Source: Acanthochromis polyacanthus
Lineage: Eukaryota > Chordata > Actinopteri > Pomacentridae
NCBI RefSeq assembly: GCF_021347895.1
Contig: NC_067117.1
Coordinates: 34,230,067-34,294,066 of the forward strand
DNA: 64,000 nucleotides
Reading direction: 5' to 3'
Shown here: positions 46,621 to 58,109 of the stretch, piece after piece
Numbering within the stretch: position 1 is the stretch's first letter
Layout of the letters: every line of letters starts with the position of its first letter
Notes under the pieces: generated by a model
The model's input: only the letters and a program-made list of their open reading frames with translations
What the model was told of the DNA's origin: nothing
Database searches by the model: none
Translations under genes and position numbers: made by a program

Positions 46621-46678
46621 ATGACCGTCTTCTCATTGTGCTTGCTCCTGTGCGCGGATCTACTGGATTTAGCCGTCG
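46621..46678 (+). CDS. first coding exon of an unidentified secreted or membrane protein (signal peptide)
   Basis: From ATG 46,621 the frame reads 19 codons, MTVFSLCLLLCADLLDLAV, plus one base, then meets a strong donor, GTAAGT, at 46,679. A short N-region, a leucine/cysteine-rich hydrophobic core and a phase-1 intron directly after it are the classic layout of a signal-peptide exon in receptors and adhesion proteins. An in-frame ATG at 46,540 would add 27 residues (including an NADGVWDLLQYKGK stretch); I prefer 46,621 because it puts the hydrophobic core at the N-terminus. The CpG-rich surroundings, the GA tract upstream and the uORF fit a vertebrate first exon. No later exon was recognised, so the gene cannot be named; the sequence to 64,000 would be intron 1. 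The call rests on composition and splice signal alone. Confidence 0.55.
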
Positions 46679-46679
46679 G

Positions 46680-49600
46680 TAAGTCTGTCATGTCATTTTC
46701 ACGCATTGTGGGGGGAGAGGGATGGAAGGGTGGATGGGTGGTGGTGGTGGTGGTGGAGGGGGACCTCTCCGAAGCCCCTGCGAGCCGTGCGTGGGGTCCA
46801 ACAGTAAACCCAGAAACTGTCAGCTGAGTTGAGGTATTCGTGTGCGACAGTGAAATGTTGGCCATTTAACCGGGCAGCCGGATGGAGGCGATCGGTGCCA
46901 TGCTCTCCTCATGCCAACTTTCTCCCCCTCCGCGCCAAAGCGAGTCGTGGAGGAGCGAAATCAGTGAACGATGCTCGGATTCAGCTCAGGCTGCAAAATG
47001 CGTGACACTCAAAGGAAATGCAAGAAGAGGGGGGAAGCAGTAGGCCGTAGTTATGTATTAAGTCTTAATTCATCTGCATTGATCACGACCAGCATGCGTG
47101 GCATCTTCTACTTCTGAGCAACTGTGGTGATGCGGAGGGCGCACTCCTCCTCCACAGCGTTTTGGGTGATCGTGGCTCTTATTTTTTTCTTTTTTTAATT
47201 TGCACGTCGGATCGCGTCCGAGCTCAACAGATAATAAAGTTGTTGCCTGGGAAAAAAAAACAGGTCAAATTGCGTCTTTTGGCATGCACATTTCTGCCTT
47301 CAGCGCGGTCTGCACAACAGCGGTGTTTCTATCCTCCGCTGACGTGTTTGGATGTTGCAGGATGAAAACACAACATTTGCTGGATTTCAAGGCTCAGTTC
47401 TAAAGAATCATTAGGCTGTGCTCCATGCACATGTGCTGTCTGTGTTTTGGGCAGACGGTGGTGGGACTGGAGAGGCTGCACTGCAATTCAGTGGGAGGAA
47501 AAAAGCCACATTTATTCAAATGTTTGCAACAGATGAGGAGCATGGTGGCAGGATTTGGAGTGTGCTCCCCTGCTGATTGCTGGTCCTCACCTGTGGTCTG
47601 CGTGGCATTTGGCAGAGGCATTTTGTTCTCTACATGGTCATTAAGGTGTTGCATTACAAGGCTGCATTACAAGCACTCGATTCCCTCACGGAGGAAGCAG
47701 CATCAGGCTCTTTCTCATTCTGCTGGGGTTACTCAGTGGGCTCACGCACAGTGGACTGGCTTTTAGCACTGAGGTGTTTGAAGGACTTCAGAGGAGAGTT
47801 CACTCCTGGCTACAACATCAGAGCAGCACGCCACACGCACACTCGGAACTTGTTAACCTGCACGGTTAGCTGAGGATTTGGTTGTTTTCAAGTGTTTTCG
47901 ACCTTTGCTGACCCACATAGGAAATCATTATGTCAGCTGGGCTTTACATAATGTTAAATGGTAAAATACCTCGGGGACTTAGTTGCTCAGATGATGCTGA
48001 ACTGCACACAGGTCCCACACTCTGCCAGTACTTGGGATTACCTGAATAATTAAAGCATACTGATTTGAGATAGCTTATACTGTGGTTCCATTTAATTGTT
48101 GCAGTGAAGGGAGAGTTTCCATGCAGCTGTTAGCATTGATCGCCATCTAAACAGTGAAAGGTGGGATTTAAAGGAAGAACTGGCAGGAATTGAGTTGTTG
48201 TCAGACTCTTCAGTTGTTGTTGGTCTTTGCAGTACTGTTTCAACAAAACAGACCACTATTTCATGCTATTCAGAGATGCTATCATTTCACCTTTAGAACT
48301 TGTTTTAATGTAAATGAGCGTCTGTTCACTTCTTGATATCACTTATGATACGACATTGTTTCCTTGTGTGTGTTTTAACCTGATGGAGGTTTGTTGACAG
48401 TGATTCCACAGTCATCTCTTTCTTGAAACATTTTTTATTTTTTCCCCAATGATTAAGGTCAGCAACATTTTTGAAAAATGATCCTAAGAGTATGTCATCT
48501 TAGAAGAAATCTCATTTGTTCTCTAAGTTGTTGTCCGCTGCCTGCCAGATGTGCTCTCCTTTTAGAATCTTTGCCTCAGCTCTCTGCTTAATGCAGATGT
48601 GCCTTAACTTCACCTCATGAAATTCAGCAGCTGAGGCTTTTTGCTCGCCTGTTCAGCATGTGGCAGAGTCGCTGTTTCCAGAGCAGGCTACATCCTGTAT
48701 GCTTGTGTTTCTCAAGGAGGTACACAAGGAGCTACTTTTTAAATGAACATTTTATGCTTGCCCATTTATACATCTATAGCATGGCTTGTGCTGTGTAAAT
48801 GTGCTTCTCCAGACAGGCAATGCTAAAGAAAAAAATAAAAATCTTCAGCATATAACGCATACTGGGGTAGTGAATAACATACATGTGTTATTCATTGGAC
48901 CAGAGTGGTAATATGGCCATGCAGCTAGTGAGGACTGTCTAAAACCACAACAACAAGAACAACAACAACAGAAAATCGGCGTATAAAGGCCACAAATGAA
49001 CATATTTTCATAATTCCTACGAATACCAAAGGTTAAATATGGAAAATTGTAGTTTAATGGGTGTTAATGTGTCAGACTAATTATTGGAAAGCGTTTGGCA
49101 CATAACCAACTCCCCCAGTAATTCACAACTTTTTTTTGACAGTCAGGGAAGCTGTTTCCAAACAGCTAAGCTGATGATTTACTCACTCTAGTATTGCATG
49201 TACCAGGGAAAACAAGCAAATGAGCAAAGCTTCCAACTTTTGGGCCTTAGATTAGGAAAACACCAGTAAGGTTAAAGTAAGCATGGATGTACCCAGAGTT
49301 TTCTGTAGTGTCTCACAGGAAATAGCACAAAACATAAAGGAGGTCCGTTTTTGTTTTCACTGGTTAAACATCAGCATTGAAGAGTTCTGTGTTGTTCAGT
49401 TTTTATAACCTGCAAATCACGGTGCAGACCCAGCAGTGTTGCTTATTCAGAGCAAAAGTTACAATTTTGGATGAACAGAGCTGTTATTACATTTAAAAAG
49501 CACACATAGATTGTTTGTAGAAGCAGCTTTTTATGGTCCATAGTTCTGCTTTATTTTTAAGGTGACTTCTAGAGATTGTGTGCAGCAACCGTTTCGGCAT

Positions 49601-49920
49601 TTGCTGTCAAATTATGACAGGAGAAAAGGAGGAAGTGAGGCGATGTTGTAATAGAGACACGGGGTGGATGGATGGGTCAATAAAACACTGGAGCTTAATA
49701 CAGCTGACCACTGTTCATTTGCTGCAGCTGATTGTGTTGCTATTTTCAAGCACAAGCCTTCTATAACCTTAGGCATGTGTTCATTATTGTGAAGTCCTCT
49801 AACTCAAACCCTCTACCAAAGTTCTTCATTTAAACCCAAACATAAGCCTTTCCTAAATCCAACTAAATTGTCTTTTGTGCAAATAATTCATTTTTATTTT
49901 TTACTTTTCTGCCATTGGTG
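46680..49920. other. putative first intron, proximal part
   Basis: The first 700 bp are GC-rich with CpGs, a GTG-repeat stretch (about 46,738-46,757) and 'ctccgcgccaaagcgagtcg', consistent with a promoter-associated CpG-rich zone. The open frames at 47,400-47,873 show no domain. An AAC trinucleotide run lies at about 48,951-48,970. No exon identified. Confidence 0.4.
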
Positions 49921-49932
49921 TGTTTATATATA

Positions 49933-50298
49933 CACTACCGTTGAAAAGTTTGGGGTCATCCAGACAATTTCATGTTTTCCATGAAAACTCACACTTCTAT
50001 CCATGTGCTAACATAATTGCACAAGGGTTTTCTAACCATCAATGAGCCTTTCAACACCATTAGCTAACACAATGTAGCATTAGAACACAGGAGTGATGGT
50101 TGCTGGAAATGTTCCTCTGTACCCCTATGGAGATAATTCATTAAAAATCAGCCATTTCCAGCTAGAATAGTCATTTACCACATAAACAATGTTTAGACTG
50201 TATGTCTGATTAATTTAATGTTATCTTCATTGAAAAACCCGCCTTTATTTCAAAAATAAGGACATTTCTAAGAGATCCCAAACTTGTGAATGGGAGTG
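49933..50298 (-). mobile_element. Tc1-type miniature element (TTTGGGGTCA family), copy 4, reverse
   Basis: TA (49,931-49,932) is followed by CACTACCGTTGAAAAGTTTG. The right end '...cccaaacttgtgaatgggagtg' is followed by TA (50,299-50,300). The interior is the reverse complement of copies 2 and 3 ('accatcactcctgtgttctaatgc' appears as its complement). No ORF. It lies in the putative intron. Confidence 0.8.
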
Positions 50299-50300
50299 TA

Positions 50301-53300
50301 TATGATTCTTTAGACTAGAAGACTTTAAAAAAACAAACAAACAAACAAAAAAAAAACGATGATCAGTTGGTTCATCTCTACAAACAAATCTCATTTGCAA
50401 CCACTTGCTACTGTCAAAGACAGAGTTTATCTTCTACTTTGTTGATTCATGACTTTTTGTTCGGGAAAAATTAATACATTTAACATGCAAGAATTTAATT
50501 GGGCAAATAGTGTGATTCATCTGGGTATCAGTTAGAGGGGATGGGCTGTTTTTCACAGTGGACCCATTTGTGATTTTGGTCGATTGGAGGGATGCATATT
50601 TTTATGCTGAAGTGCTGGTTTGTAGCTTGGTTGTTTTTTTTGTTTGTTTTTTTTTTCCTTGTAGACTTCACCACTACCAGCCTCAAAAGGGGGGAAAAAA
50701 CTGCCTAATAGGTTGGCAAAAGGTAGTATTACTGTCTGTATTACAGTGCCTTTGAGCAAAGAAGAGACTTGCTTTACAGAGCCTCAGAGATTTCTTTAAT
50801 AGATAACAGTGTTCGGAAAATGAATTGAAATGATATCAAATTGTAGTTTTTTTGAAGTTTTTTCTTCTCTGGCAAGAAGAGTTGGCTTGTATTTCTACTC
50901 ATATCATTTTCTGGCCTAAACTATTTCTTTACCAAAAAAAACAAAAAACAAAACAGAGTGTCTCTAATGCTGTATCACATTTTGGTTTTATTTTTTAGAT
51001 CAAGCTAAGGAAGAAGTGTCCAAATAATAATATCAGAAATGTCCTTTTAATTCATCCTGAGGGTAATGCTTCCCTTTAAAACTGCATTGTGTACTCTCAC
51101 AGCATGAGGCAATTTTCTGTTTATTAGTTACGTATATCTTTGAGCATATTGTTTAAATGTTTTCCAATTTGTGTTGTATTTTAAATGAAAGATGCATTGC
51201 TTTATGTGTAGCATTTGCTTTCCTGGGCTAAATGAAAACGTGCTTTAAGTTGAGGTCTGAACAGCTGCATGGAGGTTCAAAGAGCAGTGAAGGAAAGCAC
51301 AAGATGCTCTGATTGTATGTAGATCAGGAAATGGGACAGACAGGCTTTGGCAATTTGCTACCAGTAGTATCTGGTAGGAATATTAAAGGGATAAGGAGTA
51401 GAATAATCAACATTCATGGACTCATGTTCATGGTGCCAAAGGTCAGAGGGATACCGAGCATTATGCAAAACAGACTTAAATGGGCTCCGGTCAACACACT
51501 GCTTTAGCTGTCAGAGGTATTGTAGTTAAAAATGCAGAGTCAATGTGGAAACACATCAGTGATATTACAGCTACAGGTAGTGAGGTGCAAAATTGTAGAG
51601 TGGCAATCAACCAAACATGATGTGACACACCTGCAGTAGATTTGCTGTATCTGTCTGAATCTGAGACAAGGTAATATCAGTTTTTCATTTGTTCTTTAGG
51701 CACAAATTTACTTCAAAGCCTTCTGTTAAGCAAGAAAATATCTTGCCTTATGCTACAGTAGTGTATTTTACCACGCAGATTGTGCATCATAGCAGTGCTG
51801 ACAGATTAAACAGGGACTGAATCTTGGTTTGGTTTCCGGTGCAATGAGACTGTCTGCTACTGATGGCTGGTCTTGACTCACAGGAAGTGATATAAGAGAT
51901 ATGGGCTTGAAAATGGGCTGTGGTTATGCTGCTATCTGACGATCACCAAGCTTTGCATCACGCTGCAGCTCTCAGCTGTTATATAAAATGATTATGCACA
52001 GATTAGAAGCCATTTTCATTGTTTTAATCTGCCATTGTTTGTTTGGTCAGCCACTGTGACTGTTTAAATAATTTTACATGTAATTCTGCATAGATGAATG
52101 AGCTTGCTTTATTTACAGATTGCTGTGCAAATACAATACAATTGTTTGATTTATTTATTGAGTTATTCCTCACAACTCATGTATAGACTTTTTTTTTATC
52201 ATTTCGGTCCACTTAGACCTATCCAGGCTCAGCGTGTGGTATCTGGGGACTGAGTGCAATTTAAAATCACACTATTCTTTGCAGCAGATAGCATCCCATT
52301 TGTCTTTAACCTCTATTATATATTCGACTGATGCAACAGTTAACCCACCATTCCAAACATAATGAGCCCTTTGGAGTTTGTGGAAAAATACAACATTAAT
52401 TGCTGTCAGGTGGCAGCTTAATCAAAAAAGTAAGAGTGCCTTTCAGTTGGACCCAACGGCATGCAAAACAAACGGAATCTCTGGTTGACCTCTTACACTT
52501 GCTGAGAGTACTTTAAAGGGAGTTATTAGACGATGAAAAGGTGACTGGATTGCATGTAATAGCTTCACTTGAAGGGGAATTCAGAATCCAAACGTCTCCG
52601 CACAGCAGCCACCGCAGATAGTAGGTGTATGAATTGTCTCCTTCAGTGATCAGCTTCAATTAAAGTATAATTTGTTTTGTGCTCACCTTTTAGTCCAGAT
52701 CTTTTGTCACTGGAAATCCCATTTAATGCAATGAAAGACCAATAATAAAACCTGTGGCAGGTTGGTGAATAAGAAATCACATCTTTTGTTGAAGGTATTC
52801 AGCCAGCTTTGTACATGTAGTCCATACTTCTGAAAAAATGGAATAGCGTTTACAGAAAATCAGATTTACCTGAAATTGTCTTATGTGGTGTTTTGTGGTG
52901 CCTACAGCGTGCCAGTGAATCTTTGAAGTTTATCGTTTAACGTAGAAAGATTATAAACTGCTTTAAAACATTTTAGGTTTTGTCTTTGTATGTATTTCAG
53001 AACGGAAAAAAAAACAAGGGGAGAGGATATTACTGTGATATGGATTTTATTGGACTGCTAGTTTAGGGAGTAGCTACAAAGCAATATGGGACTGTTGAGG
53101 ACTGTTGGCCTCGACCCACGCCATCCTTTACCCGTCCTCCTGTTAGACCAGCAGCAAAACTAGAGGGAAATGAATAAACTAGAGTCAGCCGCGCTCTTTT
53201 GGAAATGTAAGCAACATTTTTGCAAAATCCAGACACACCTCTACTATCAGGTTTATGAGAGCGGTTAGTAAAAACTTGAGTTTTTGTGTGGCATGATTAC

Positions 53301-56300
53301 AATGAGAAACCAGTACAGCATTTCATCACATTATCTGAACCTTAAGTGCAAAATGTCTGAGTCTCAAGTCCGTTTATTTTTTTGAGAAAATCCGATTGTG
53401 TTGTTTCCTGGAGGGGCCATGCAAACTCCTAACACTATCATCTAACAAAACACTTCTTTCCTAAGTTTTCCATCGCATGGCTGAAGTGGTTTTACACTTC
53501 TCAACCATGCATGCATTTGTTTTTTTCATGCTGAGGTACAAGGTGCTGTTCTTGAAAGAAATGCTGGCCTTTACTTTCCTCAAAGGCATCCGTCCCAATA
53601 GCATGACACCCCGAAATGTCTGAGAGTGATAAGCCACATGTGAGAGAATAACACGTTCTGAGAATTAGCATACATGCCAGCTAGCTCCTTTTGGTGAGAA
53701 ACCAAATCATTCTTTTGACATTTCGGATGAGCTCAAGTGTGCTCTTTGCAGTGAATCAGTCACTGGAAAGCCATTACCATGTTTTATTTACAGCTAGCAT
53801 CTTCTGCTGTGGGGTTTGCATCCGAGATGACTTGTTGCCTTGTAGCCTCAGGCCCCAGGGTTGGACCACAGGGCGCATTTCTACCACAATGCAAATAATG
53901 CAACAGAATCTGTAACCATCATTACAAATCTGTCCTCCCCCACTGCAGCCACAAAAGCCTCTGGCATAGTAAATGGTAAGGGGAAGAATCAAGGAAAATG
54001 CCCTGGAAAAATATGAACCTTCCTTTGCCCGTATGGCTGAACTACATTTGTGTTCTCAAGCAGCAGTGTTCCAAATGATCAACTTGTAAAGGCTATGATT
54101 AGCAGAGACAACTTAAGTCTTAGGGCAAGAAGTTCAAACAGCACAGCAACTTTCCTCTCTACCCTCGTGAACCTTCACATGCAGATGTAGGCCGACGAGC
54201 TGATATCTTTGGCTTGTGTGGGAGTTTGAAACAACCTGGATTCCCTCAGCAGCTGGTGGTTTGCAGAGATAGAGCGGCTTTGTTCGGAATGGTCTCCCAA
54301 GATGATTACAGAGAGAACGAACGATATTCTTGGGTGTGATCAGCAGTTCCCGTAGCAGAGCACTTATCTGTAAACATATTTTTTAAAATTTTATTCTAAT
54401 ATCAAAAACATGCTTTTTGTGAAATCAGCAGCCAGCATTACCAGGGTTTTCTTGACCAGCTTTATCAGCAGTTTCACTATATCCCCCCTTCACTGTTTCC
54501 TACATGCTAATGTGGATTATGCGATTTTTTTCTTATCATGTTAAAACATGGCTGCTGAGTAACAACAGTTGCCTTGCTTCTGTGTCCCAGCATTAGTCTA
54601 CTTATTAAATACTGTGAGAATTGCCTTGTATATGATGCATGACACTTATCTGTGCATCCATGGTTCATTACAAGTGAGCTTAAGCTTCCAGGAGTAACAC
54701 TGCGGCACGCTGATGATTTTTCAAACACTGACATTCTTTTATTCTTGGCAGTATATTTTCTTTTTGCTTGCAATGAGTATTTTTGGAGGACCCGGCATGA
54801 GTGAAATTATTCAAAGTCACCATGACCTCAGTTTGAAAAGAAACTGGGCTTGTGTTTTTGTGATACAGTGTCTCAAAGTCATCTTATAAAGACATACGGG
54901 GTCGGCATGGCTTGCATTAGCAATAAATTACACTAAGTCTCTGATTAAATGTCATGTAATGGGGAAATAGTACCCCCAGTTCAGGATAACTAACTACAAA
55001 CATTACTTTGAATCCTTCTTGTGAAAAGAGGTCTCTTAGGTAAGTAACATACTGAAATGTATTACTGCATATCTGTTTACGCTGCCATAATGGCACGTAC
55101 TATTAAAGTATACAAGCTTTTGTCTTTTCTATATGCTCTCTTGACAGTTACTTTATTCTTAAATACAAAAAAGAAGCCTTTTACTTAGCAGAAAAATACT
55201 ATTCTTTACTCAGAATTTAAAGTCTCATTTTGCACTTTCATATACTCACATTATGTCATCACTTTAAGTGTTGCAAATCTCTGCCTTGCTGTCTTAGTCA
55301 GATTCTTCTACATTTCATGTCTAGAGCTATTCAAAGTCATGTTCAAGGCAGTGAATGCAGCATCGCAGAGGTTTCATGAAAAGTCCAGATTAGGCGTGAA
55401 AAGGGAAAGAGATGCGAAAGGCGGGGGGTGGGGGGTGCTCTAATCTGCACATTGACGTCACTCTGGATGGGCTGAAGCTTCGCAGATTGGAGTAAGGAAG
55501 GGATTGTGTGGGTTATGTATCTTATAACAACAGATTATTTTATTTTATACGCACTGACTTCCTCCATATGAGCCACAGGGAGACTTTCTTCCCTTGGGAC
55601 AGCATGCCTAGATTTTTCTATCACCAAAAAAAATCATGAAGACATCAATCTTCCGGCACAGGAGCAGGTATTAGTGAAGTTTCACAGACAGAGTTGTTCT
55701 ACGATAGGACAAGTCTCCATGCTCATCCTATAACATCTGTCATTTATGATAACATTTATCAGCGAACCTTTGATCCGCCGCAGAACTTGTCATGCAAGTT
55801 CAGAGAATTAATCTCTCGAACACGTGACATGCATTATACAATAACAGAAACTGCAGTCGCTTATGGATCATAGCCTGCTTTAGATATGATTTACTCCACT
55901 GTTTTTCAAGATGCAGCTTAATATTGCACGGCTGCTTCATCTTTTAGGGTGATTACAGTGAACTTTTTGCTGTGCGCTCCTTCATTTTGAATTTTTATAT
56001 AAAGAAAGGATTGCGATGATCTAATTTATTCTTGCCCAATAAAACTGTCAGCATTAATTTACCTCTAGACATGAGTGTGGCTCATGCCTTGTACCTGCTA
56101 ACTCTGCTACAGTGCAATATTCCCAGGAAGTGGAATAAAATGTCAGGGAGCAGCTGTAATGTCTCATCACTGTGGGTTGCTTGTAGTGCTGCGATTTTGA
56201 AAGAATTAACATGTAGTATGAAGGTACATGGTGTGGGGTCATGGTGTGAGTCTGTCCTTTTCTGATTGTGATTTCTTGAGGCATGCAAGCATGAAGTGCC

Positions 56301-56795
56301 AAGCTGTTCAAATTTACAAACACTGGCGCTTAACCTTTACACAGTTATCTTTGCAGAGCACAGCACTCAACGTACAAGGTTATCTTTTCTCTTCTTGTAG
56401 CCATTAGCGAGTACGTTACTGTAGATCCAACTCCTTGCAGTTTTTTTTTTTCTTAAAAAGCTTTCCTAAGCTAAAAAGAAAATCGTTCACTGAGGTGTGG
56501 AAACCTTCTTGCCAAATATTTTAGTTCACAAGCTCTTTGGCCGCTCTTTGTGTTAAGCTGTGACTATCGTCTGGTACAAGTTTCATAATTTGTTGCATTG
56601 TCAAAAAAGATTACACCAGATTTTACTGTGCGTGTGTCATTCCAGGGCATAGATGGAGAGACTTGTTTAATCTCGTGCAAAAGTTGGCATGCATTATAGC
56701 TCACGATGTTGCTTTATAGAACAAAAACAAGACCAGACAGAGGCACAAGTGTGGATGTTATGTTAACAGAACTTGAATTATGATTTCTTAAACAT
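50301..56795. other. putative intron, repeat-poor
   Basis: Apart from simple runs (an AAAC tetranucleotide run at about 50,330-50,356, a G-rich patch near 55,420-55,437) I see no mobile element, exon or RNA gene in about 6.5 kb. Open frames here are short and without motifs. Confidence 0.4.
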
Positions 56796-56799
56796 ATCA

Positions 56800-57007
56800 C
56801 AAGTGAAATCAGGTCGACTGGTGCTTCGGTGAATGTCCATATCCATTAATGTCATGCGTGATGTGCCAGTCAACTCTAGTACTAAAATCTGTTTGTTCAG
56901 AGCCTGAGAGGAGGAGCTGCCTGAGAGGGTTGTCTGAGCATCTTAGCACTTCTGTCTCTACCTATTTATCGCATTGAGAACGATTTTTTTTAGGTAATGG
57001 TTTATCT
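56800..57007 (+). repeat. direct duplication, copy 1
   Basis: About 205 bp from 'aagtgaaatcaggtcgactgg' to 'taatggtttatct', including 'gagcctgagaggaggagctg' and 'agagggttgtctgagcatct'. It recurs at 57,904-58,106 with scattered substitutions. Not coding. The two copies are separated by one retroposon and one inverted-repeat element. Confidence 0.8.
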
Positions 57008-57008
57008 G

Positions 57009-57324
57009 GGGCTGCACAGTGGCTCGTCTCAACCTTCTCAGGATCTTTCTGTGTGGAATTGGCATGTTCTCCCTGTATGCGTGCGTTTTGTTTCCAGGTA
57101 CTCCAGCTTCCTCCCACAGTCCAAAAACATGTTCAGGTTAATTGGTATCTCTAAATTGTCTGTAGATGTGAATGTGAGTGTGATTGTTTGTAGCCCTGTG
57201 ACAGACTGGTGACCTGTCCAAGGTGTCCCCTGCTTTCACCCTAAGTCAGCTGGGATAGACTCCAGCCCCCCACAACCCTAATGAGGACTAAGTGGTATAT
57301 AGATAATGGATGGATGGATGGATA
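57009..57324 (+). mobile_element. tRNA-headed retroposon with ATGG tail, copy 5
   Basis: The head 'ggctgcacagtggctcg' is shortened (the B-box part is deleted). The body is typical ('ggcatgttctccctgtatg', 'cttcctcccacagtccaaaaacatg', 'cagctgggatagactccagcc'), and the tail is 'atggatggatggatggat'. It sits directly after copy 1 of the duplication. Confidence 0.8.
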
Positions 57325-57341
57325 TCAGAAGTTAAATTATA

Positions 57342-57904
57342 GCTTGGAAAATCCAAACTGAATCTCCATGTAATCTCCTATCTCCATGTTAGGAGAATCA
57401 GTTTGGCATTGGGTGAATTGAATCACGTTTCCCTCCCGGGAAAGTTTGATATGACCAATCATAGCACGGGAGGCGGGAGTTAATGCTGCGTCATCTTCAG
57501 CGTCTGGATTACCCATAAAACACCTGCGCACCTCCCGTAACCAAACACAAACATTAACAAAGTTATTCCTAACACCGCTAATCATTCGGAAGGAGTCTTT
57601 TGTTGTGTAGCCTTTCCAAAAATAGACAGTACCCCATGTATTCGCAGATTTTTGTGACAAAAACGGCAGTAATCATTCACCGCGACGCTTTCTCGGCTGC
57701 ATGCCATTGTTGTTTGGACTACATGGACTACAAGGTCGATTTGTTTGTGCGTCATGTCCGTGTTACGCTGATTGGTTCTTTCTCGTTCAAGCTGCATTCG
57801 TTAGCCCCTCCTTTTTGAAATCGTCTCCTGTCATCACAATCCCAGACTGCCTTTATTTGTATTTATATTAATACATAAATAAAGTCAGTCTGGATTTTCC
57901 AGGC
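57342..57904 (-). mobile_element. 563-bp inverted-repeat element carrying a zinc-finger-like exon
   Basis: The left end GCTTGGAAAATCCAAACTGA is answered by a right end whose complement is GCCTGGAAAATCCAGACTGA (18 of 20 identical). The 11-bp sequence AAGTTAAATTA lies on both sides (57,329-57,339 and 57,905-57,915), 2 bp from the left end and adjacent on the right, so a target duplication is possible but not clean. The minus strand has a CCAATCAG box and an exon-like frame (57,582-57,707). No transposase catalytic motif. Superfamily not assigned. Confidence 0.6.
57582..57707 (-). pseudogene. broken CxxC zinc-finger-like exon inside the inverted-repeat element
   Basis: From ATG 57,707 the minus strand reads 41 codons: MACSRESVAVNDYCRFCHKN, then LRIHGVLSIF and ending QQKTPSE, followed by TGA. 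Past that stop the same frame goes on LAVLGITL. A 'YCRFC.KNLR..GVL....IF......ERL..LG' pattern is familiar to me from uncharacterised fish proteins with an N-terminal zinc-binding segment. The arginine in that pattern would be a CGA codon, so the TGA is most simply a CpG decay change. Two cysteines (positions 14 and 17) could make half of a zinc site; the partner pair is not visible. No function is known to me. Confidence 0.4.
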
Positions 57905-58106
57905 AAGTTAAATTAGGTTGACTGGTACTTTGTTGAATGTTCATATCCATTAGTATAGTGACATGCCACTCAATTCTTCTACTAAGACATGTTTGTTCAA
58001 AGCCTGAGAGGAAGAGCTGCCTGAGAGGGTTGTCTGAGCATCTGAGCACTTCTGTCTCCACTTATTTATCGCATTGAGAAAGATTTTTTTAGATAATGGT
58101 TTATCT
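57904..58106 (+). repeat. direct duplication, copy 2
   Basis: Matches 56,800-57,007 in order and strand ('tgactggtac', 'gaatgt.catatccatta', 'gcctgagaggaagagctgcctgagagggttgtctgagcatct', 'gcattgagaaagattttttta'). Homology ends at 'aatggtttatct' in both. Confidence 0.8.
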
Positions 58107-58109
58107 AAC

